Source of the DNA: DASSBR01 sp035688265 | GTDB taxonomy: Bacteria > Pseudomonadota > Gammaproteobacteria > Natronospirales > DASSBR01 | Length of the DNA stretch: 45,587 nt | Direction: 5' to 3' | Assembly: GCA_035688265.1 (NCBI GenBank) | Contig: DASSNE010000047.1 | Location: 1-45,587, forward strand | Shown: piece after piece, positions 41,596 through 45,587 of the stretch | How positions within the stretch are numbered: position 1 is the first letter of the stretch | How the letters are laid out: each line of letters opens with the position of its first letter | Notes under the pieces: model-generated | What the model saw: only the letters and a program-made list of their open reading frames with translations | Database searches by the model: none | What the model was told of the DNA's origin: nothing | Program-made: the position numbers and the translations under genes

Positions 41596-42654
41596 TTAGT
41601 GGCGTGAGTTCAAGGCCGCACCGAGCAACTTGGCGGTGACGTCGACGATCGGGATCACCCGGTCGTAAGCCATTCGCGTAGGCCCGATCACGCCCAGAAC
41701 GCCCACCACGCGATCATCGACGCTGTAGGGCGCGGTGACGACACTCAGGTCGTCGAGCACGTTGTAGCCGGACTCCTCGCCGATGAAGATCTGCACGCCT
41801 TCGGCCGAGGCGCACTGGTCGAGCAGGTGCAGGATGTCGCGTTTTTCGTTGAATGCGTCGAACAACTGGCGCAGGCGCTCGATTTCCGAAAGCTCGGCGA
41901 AGTCCATCAGGTTGGTCTCGCCGGCCATGACGTAACTGTTGTCCTCGGGCGCGTCGCCGGCGCAGACCTGCTCGGCCATGTGGACGGCCGTCAGCATCAT
42001 CTCGTTAAGCGATTCGCGCGTCTCGCGCAGCTCGCTGACCAGCCGTGCCCGGATCTGGCTCAGGCTGCAGCCGCTGAACTGCGCATTAAGGTAGTTGGCG
42101 GTTTCGCGCAGAAAATCCGCGCTGTAACTGCGGTCGAGGCAGAGAATCCGGTTCTGCACCTCGCGCTGGTTGAGCACCAGGATGGCCAGCACGCGGTTGT
42201 CTGACAGCGGCAGGAATTCGATCTGGCGCCACGACGGATCGTCGCGCCGCGGGAGCGTCACCACGCCCGCCATGCGGGTGATCGCGGACAGCAGGTTGGA
42301 CGTGCTCGCCAGCAGGATCTGCGGGTTGTCATGGTTCGTCAGCAGCTTGTCGCGCAGCGATTCGATTTCGGCTTCGGCCAGCGGCTGGACTTCGAGCAGC
42401 GTGTCCACAAAGAAACGGTAGCCTTTGACGGTCGGCACGCGGCCCGCCGATGTGTGCGGTGAACTGACGAAACCCATCTCCTCCAGATCCGCCATCACGT
42501 TGCGCACCGTGGCAGGGCTCACGTCCATGCCCGATTCGCGCGACAGCATGCGCGACCCGACGGGCTGGCCCTCGCGGATGTAACGCTCGACCAGCGCCCG
42601 CAGCAGGTGGCGGGCACGTTCGTTCAGATGCTTGTCGGCCGGTACGGTATTCAT
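41596..42654 (-). CDS. hrcA: Heat-inducible transcription repressor HrcA
   Basis: A 352-residue repressor that binds CIRCE operators in heat-shock promoters and needs GroEL to stay active. The N-terminal winged helix (LNERARHLLRALVERYIREG, QPVGSRMLSRESGMDVSPAT, VRNVMADLEEMGFVSSPHTS; about 9-68) ends in AGRVPTVKGYRFFVD. The GAF-like domain and dimerisation region follow, with NLMDFAELSEIERLRQLFDA and the late VSAPYSVDDR-like VVTAPYSVDDRVVGVLGVIG. No CIRCE element (TTAGCACTC-N9-GAGTGCTAA) was found near any gene of this cluster, so its target here is probably groESL elsewhere. It is divergent from nadK. Confidence 0.95.
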   Translation of the reverse strand: MNTVPADKHLNERARHLLRALVERYIREGQPVGSRMLSRESGMDVSPATVRNVMADLEEMGFVSSPHTSAGRVPTVKGYRFFVDTLLEVQPLAEAEIESLRDKLLTNHDNPQILLASTSNLLSAITRMAGVVTLPRRDDPSWRQIEFLPLSDNRVLAILVLNQREVQNRILCLDRSYSADFLRETANYLNAQFSGCSLSQIRARLVSELRETRESLNEMMLTAVHMAEQVCAGDAPEDNSYVMAGETNLMDFAELSEIERLRQLFDAFNEKRDILHLLDQCASAEGVQIFIGEESGYNVLDDLSVVTAPYSVDDRVVGVLGVIGPTRMAYDRVIPIVDVTAKLLGAALNSRH

Positions 42655-42675
42655 GGCAGGTATCAGTGGAAAGGC

Positions 42676-42705
42676 AAACTAGCAATCACCCTGTTTCAGT
42701 GTCAA
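42676..42705 (-). promoter_or_regulatory. Sigma-70-like promoter of hrcA
   Basis: A perfect -35 TTGACA (42700-42705) and a weak -10 TAGTTT (42676-42681), 18 bases apart, ending 21 bases ahead of the hrcA start. Confidence 0.45.
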
Positions 42706-42796
42706 GGGGATTTTGGGCCGGCGCAGACAGGCGGTGAGGTTGGCGGCCGCGTGGCGGCGTGCTACCTTGCGGGCACTTATAAGGATTGCGATAACA

Positions 42797-43681
42797 ATGA
42801 GCTTCAAAACCATCGGCCTGCTCGGCCGCGGCCGGGACCCGAAAGTCGCCGCCATGCTGGCGGAGCTGGGCGCGTGGCTGCGCGAACTGGGCTTTGCCGT
42901 GGCACCCGCGGCCGACGCGCCGGCGCTGTCGGTACGCGACGATCGCGAGCGCATCGTGCGCGAATTCGGTGAGGCCCAGCCGGACCTGGTCATCGTCGTG
43001 GGCGGTGACGGCACGATTCTGAACGCGGCTCATCTTTTGGCCGCGCACGACGCGCCGCTGCTGGGCGTCAACGTGGGCCGGCTCGGCTTCCTGGCCGATA
43101 TTCCGCTCGACCGCGTGCGCGAGGAAGTCGGTGAGGTGCTCGACGGCCGCTACACCGAGGAGCGCCGCTTCCTGCTCACCGGCACCGTTCACCACGGCGA
43201 CAGCGGCGAGGTGTACGAGCATATCGCGCTCAACGACGTGGTGATGCAAAAGTCCGAAAGCGGCCGGATGATCGAGTTCGAAACGCACGTCGACGGCAGC
43301 TTCGTCTGCACGCACCGCGCCGACGGCGTAATCGTCGCGACGCCGACCGGCTCGACCGCCTACGCGCTGTCCGGCGGCGGACCGATTCTGCACCCGGCAC
43401 TGGATGCGCTGGTGCTGGTACCGATCTGCCCGCACACGCTCTCCGACCGGCCGATTGTGATCGGCGGCGGCAGCGTCGTCGAGATCGTGCTGACGCGCGG
43501 CTACGGCGAGCCGGCGGCGCAGGTGAGCTGGGACGGCCAGGACTGGCAGCCGCTTACGCCCGGCGATCGCGTGGTGGTGCAGCGCGCCGCCGACGGCGTT
43601 CACCTGCTGCACCCGCTCAACCACGACTATTACAAGACACTGCGCACCAAGCTGCACTGGGGCCACGACCGGACGCGTTAA
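42797..43681 (+). CDS. nadK: NAD kinase
   Basis: A 294-residue enzyme that makes NADP+ from NAD+ and ATP. The catalytic motif is VVGGDGTIL (GGDGT at 69-73). Further markers are APLLGVNVGRLGFLADIP, the NE/ND-type LNDVVMQKSESGRMIEFE, ADGVIVATPTGSTAYALSGG and GPILHPALDALVLVPICPHT with LSDRPIV. ATG 42797 gives the canonical start FKTIGLLGR; an in-frame ATG earlier overlaps the hrcA promoter and adds nothing recognisable. It is followed by recN after 12 bases, the usual pairing. Confidence 0.96.
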   Translation: MSFKTIGLLGRGRDPKVAAMLAELGAWLRELGFAVAPAADAPALSVRDDRERIVREFGEAQPDLVIVVGGDGTILNAAHLLAAHDAPLLGVNVGRLGFLADIPLDRVREEVGEVLDGRYTEERRFLLTGTVHHGDSGEVYEHIALNDVVMQKSESGRMIEFETHVDGSFVCTHRADGVIVATPTGSTAYALSGGGPILHPALDALVLVPICPHTLSDRPIVIGGGSVVEIVLTRGYGEPAAQVSWDGQDWQPLTPGDRVVVQRAADGVHLLHPLNHDYYKTLRTKLHWGHDRTR

Positions 43682-43693
43682 AATCCTCCGCCG

Positions 43694-45379
43694 ATGCTGA
43701 CCTACATCCACATTCGCGACTTCGCCATCGTCGATGCCCTCGAACTGGAGCTCGGCGACGGCTTGAGCGTGCTGACCGGCGAAACCGGTGCGGGCAAGTC
43801 GATCCTCGTCGACGCACTCGGCTTCGTACTCGGGGACCGCGCCGACTCCGCCGTGCTGCGCGACGGCGCCGCGCAGGCCGAAGTCAGCGCCGAATTCGAT
43901 CTCGCCGACGCGCCGGCGGCCGCGGCCTGGCTTGCCGAGCAGGACTTGATCGACCCTGATGCCGACAGCAACCACTGCCTGCTGCGCCGCGTGCTGACCG
44001 CCGAAGGCCGCTCGCGCGGCTACGTCAACGGCCGGCCCGCGCCGATGCAGACCCTGCAGGCGATTGGTGAGCAACTCGTCGATATTCACGGCCAGCACGC
44101 ACATCAGTCGCTGTTGCGCGCGGATGTCCAGATGACGCTGCTGGACGGCTTCGGCCATTGCGAGGCGCAACGCGACCGGGTCGCGACGCTGTATCGCGAC
44201 TGGAAAACCGCCGCCGACAAGCTGGCCGCGCTGACGACCGACAACGACAATCGTGTCGAGCGGCTGGATCTGCTGCGTTACCAGGTGCACGAACTGGAAG
44301 CGCTGGCGCTGGCAGCCGACGAGCCGGCAGAACTCGATGCCGAGCACGCCCGGCTGGCGAACGCCGGCCGGCTGATCGAAGGCTGTCAGCGCGCGCTCGG
44401 GCTGCTTTTCGACGACGACGAAGCCTCGGCGCAGCAACTCATCGCCGCCGCCGAAAACGAATTGCGGCGGCTGGTCGAACTGGATGCCGCGCTCGCACCG
44501 GCCGCCGAACTGGCCGCCAGCGCCGCCGTCAGTGCCGCCGAAGCTGCAGACGAACTGCGCCATCGCCTGGACGCACTCGACATCGACCCGGCGCGCCTCG
44601 AGTGGGTCGAAAGCCGCATCGGCAGCATCCACGATCTCGCCCGCAAGCATCACGTCGCGCCGAACGAACTGCCGGGCGTCCTCGACCGTCTGCAGGGTGA
44701 ACTGGAAGATCTCGATCAGTCGGAAGAGCGCCTGGACGCGCTGAAGGCAAGCGTACGCAAACTCGAAACCGATTATCGCGAAGCGGCCAAAGCGCTCCAC
44801 GCCGCACGCGCCAGGGCGGCGCGCAAACTCGATGCTGAAATCGGCGCGGCGATGCAGGAACTGGGGATGCCGGGCGGGCGCTTCGTGACCGAAGTCGCGC
44901 CGCGCGAGGACGCCAGGTTCACCGCCAGCGGCATGGACCGCATCACGTTCACGGTCAGCGCCAATCCCGGCCACCCGCCGCGCCCGCTGGCCAAGGTCGC
45001 CTCCGGTGGCGAACTGTCGCGTATCGCGCTCGCCATCCAGGTCATCGCTGCGCGCGCCGATGCCCTGCCGTCGCTGGTGTTCGACGAAGTCGACGCCGGC
45101 ATCGGCGGCGGCGTCGCCGAAATCGTCGGCCGCCAATTGCGCGCCCTGGGCGAGGCCCGTCAGGTACTGTGTGTGACACACCTGCCACAGGTCGCGTCGC
45201 AGGCGCATCGTCACTTCCGCGTCGACAAGCAGACCGGCAAGAATACGACTCGCACGACTATCGCAGCGCTGGATGAAAACGAGAGAGTCGAGGAACTGGC
45301 GCGGATGCTCGGCGGCGTGAAGATCACCGAGACGACGCGCAAGCATGCGCGCGAGATGATGGAGATGGATAGTAGCTAG
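43694..45379 (+). CDS. recN: DNA repair protein RecN
   Basis: A 561-residue SMC-like ATPase for double-strand break repair and sister chromatid cohesion. The ATPase head halves are separated by a coiled coil of about 300 residues. Walker A is TGETGAGKS (28-36), followed by RADSAVLRDG. The signature region is VASGGELSRIALAIQVI, Walker B is LVFDEVDAGIGGGVAE, and the D-loop/switch is RQVLCVTHLPQVASQAHRHF. The stop codon falls inside a run of CTAG repeats. It is co-transcribed with nadK. No LexA box was recognised upstream. Confidence 0.97.
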   Translation: MLTYIHIRDFAIVDALELELGDGLSVLTGETGAGKSILVDALGFVLGDRADSAVLRDGAAQAEVSAEFDLADAPAAAAWLAEQDLIDPDADSNHCLLRRVLTAEGRSRGYVNGRPAPMQTLQAIGEQLVDIHGQHAHQSLLRADVQMTLLDGFGHCEAQRDRVATLYRDWKTAADKLAALTTDNDNRVERLDLLRYQVHELEALALAADEPAELDAEHARLANAGRLIEGCQRALGLLFDDDEASAQQLIAAAENELRRLVELDAALAPAAELAASAAVSAAEAADELRHRLDALDIDPARLEWVESRIGSIHDLARKHHVAPNELPGVLDRLQGELEDLDQSEERLDALKASVRKLETDYREAAKALHAARARAARKLDAEIGAAMQELGMPGGRFVTEVAPREDARFTASGMDRITFTVSANPGHPPRPLAKVASGGELSRIALAIQVIAARADALPSLVFDEVDAGIGGGVAEIVGRQLRALGEARQVLCVTHLPQVASQAHRHFRVDKQTGKNTTRTTIAALDENERVEELARMLGGVKITETTRKHAREMMEMDSS

Positions 45380-45403
45380 TCACTAGTGGCTAGTTGCTAG
45401 TGA
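45376..45403. repeat. Four tandem CTAG-containing heptamers at the recN stop
   Basis: CTAGTCA, CTAGTGG, CTAGTTG and CTAGTGA, one after another with a 7-base period. The first overlaps the recN stop codon. A further CACTAGCGG stands alone at about 45433. Confidence 0.8.
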
Positions 45404-45456
45404 AGAGAGAAGCATTCGTTTCTTGCACCAGGCACTAGCGGCTCAGCAGTAACCAT

Positions 45457-45483
45457 CCCCCGGCAAAGCCGGGGGCTTTAATT
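45457..45483 (+). terminator. Rho-independent terminator of nadK-recN
   Basis: CCCCCGGC (45457-45464), loop AAA, GCCGGGGG (45468-45475), then CTTTAATT. A strong stem with a short T-containing tail, 78 bases after the recN stop. Confidence 0.8.
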
Positions 45484-45487
45484 GTGA

Positions 45488-45547
45488 GCCGCTCAAAGCG
45501 GCATGGACGGGACCGCTACGCGGCCCCTTGCGCCCCCTAAAGGGGGC
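45488..45547. repeat. Three further consecutive hairpins
   Basis: GCCGCT-CAA-AGCGGC (45488-45502); GGGaCCGC-TAC-GCGGcCCC (45509-45527); GCCCCC-TAAA-GGGGGC (45532-45547). With the preceding terminator they form an almost uninterrupted array of four stem-loops ahead of a likely convergent gene. Confidence 0.7.
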
Positions 45548-45550
45548 CGT

Positions 45551-45587
45551 TTACATCAGGTTCAGTTGATCGATTCGACGATCTTCC
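45551..45587 (-). other. Probable 3' end of a convergent gene (frame uncertain)
   Basis: Two minus-strand frames end here: one reads EDRRIDQLNLM and stops with TAA at 45551-45553; the other reads KIVESIN and stops with TGA at 45562-45564. Too short to choose between them. The hairpin array just outside suggests that one is a real gene end. Confidence 0.3.

Noticed and set aside
42686..45346. 886-codon open frame opposite nadK and recN
   Set aside because: Antisense shadow spanning two convincing genes; no recognisable motif.
1..45587. CRISPR arrays, tRNA or rRNA genes
   Set aside because: No regularly spaced repeats with unique spacers and no recognisable tRNA or rRNA sequence were found by eye.

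Overview
The window is a G+C-rich proteobacterial chromosome segment, most likely from a gammaproteobacterium or a close deep-branching relative. This rests on the hrcA-grpE-dnaK-dnaJ-dapB order, nadK-recN next to hrcA, a near-perfect sigma-32 promoter in front of dnaK, and E. coli-like ClsC and PdxI. No rRNA, tRNA or CRISPR array was seen. Genes are densely packed and no gene-free stretch exceeds about 210 bases.

Left part (1-21.6 kb), general metabolism and envelope physiology: the start of a DUF202-like protein with a heptad repeat, two pirins, a periplasmic PQQ sugar dehydrogenase, a frameshifted 14-TM MFS exporter, a YceI protein, a ClsC-type cardiolipin synthase, a complete six-gene mrp Na+/H+ antiporter operon with mrpA and mrpB fused, a tandem universal stress protein, a catalase, a TRIC-type channel, an M20 amidohydrolase, a Ca2+/cation antiporter, an MBL-fold hydrolase and a SnoaL-like protein. 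Several neighbours are decaying: a DedA gene with an internal deletion, a scrambled short-chain dehydrogenase remnant directly behind the catalase, and the frameshifted MFS gene.

Middle (21.7-32.3 kb), a defence island on the minus strand. A type I restriction-modification operon (hsdM, hsdS, hsdR) is split by other defence genes. Directly behind hsdS comes a SIR2-APAZ protein whose stop codon overlaps the start of a short Argonaute (MID-PIWI with the catalytic residues lost). This is a SPARSA-type abortive-infection system, in which guide-directed recognition of invader DNA is expected to switch on NAD+ depletion. The pair is bracketed by 21-bp direct repeats that are copies of the 3' end of hsdS, so it looks like a cassette inserted behind the specificity subunit. 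Next come an AbiEi-type antitoxin, a toxin reduced to its N-terminus and joined to a winged-helix-like tail, and an inverted-repeat-rich leader before hsdR. The hsdM coding sequence carries an in-frame REP-like palindrome that also occurs twice between dnaK and dnaJ.

Right part (32.4-45.6 kb), housekeeping: a metallophosphoesterase, an FAD dehydrogenase, pyridoxal reductase PdxI, a HAD phosphatase, dapB, the heat-shock cluster dnaJ-dnaK-grpE-hrcA, then divergently nadK and recN. The window ends in a 7-bp-period CTAG array and four consecutive hairpins that probably form a bidirectional gene end.
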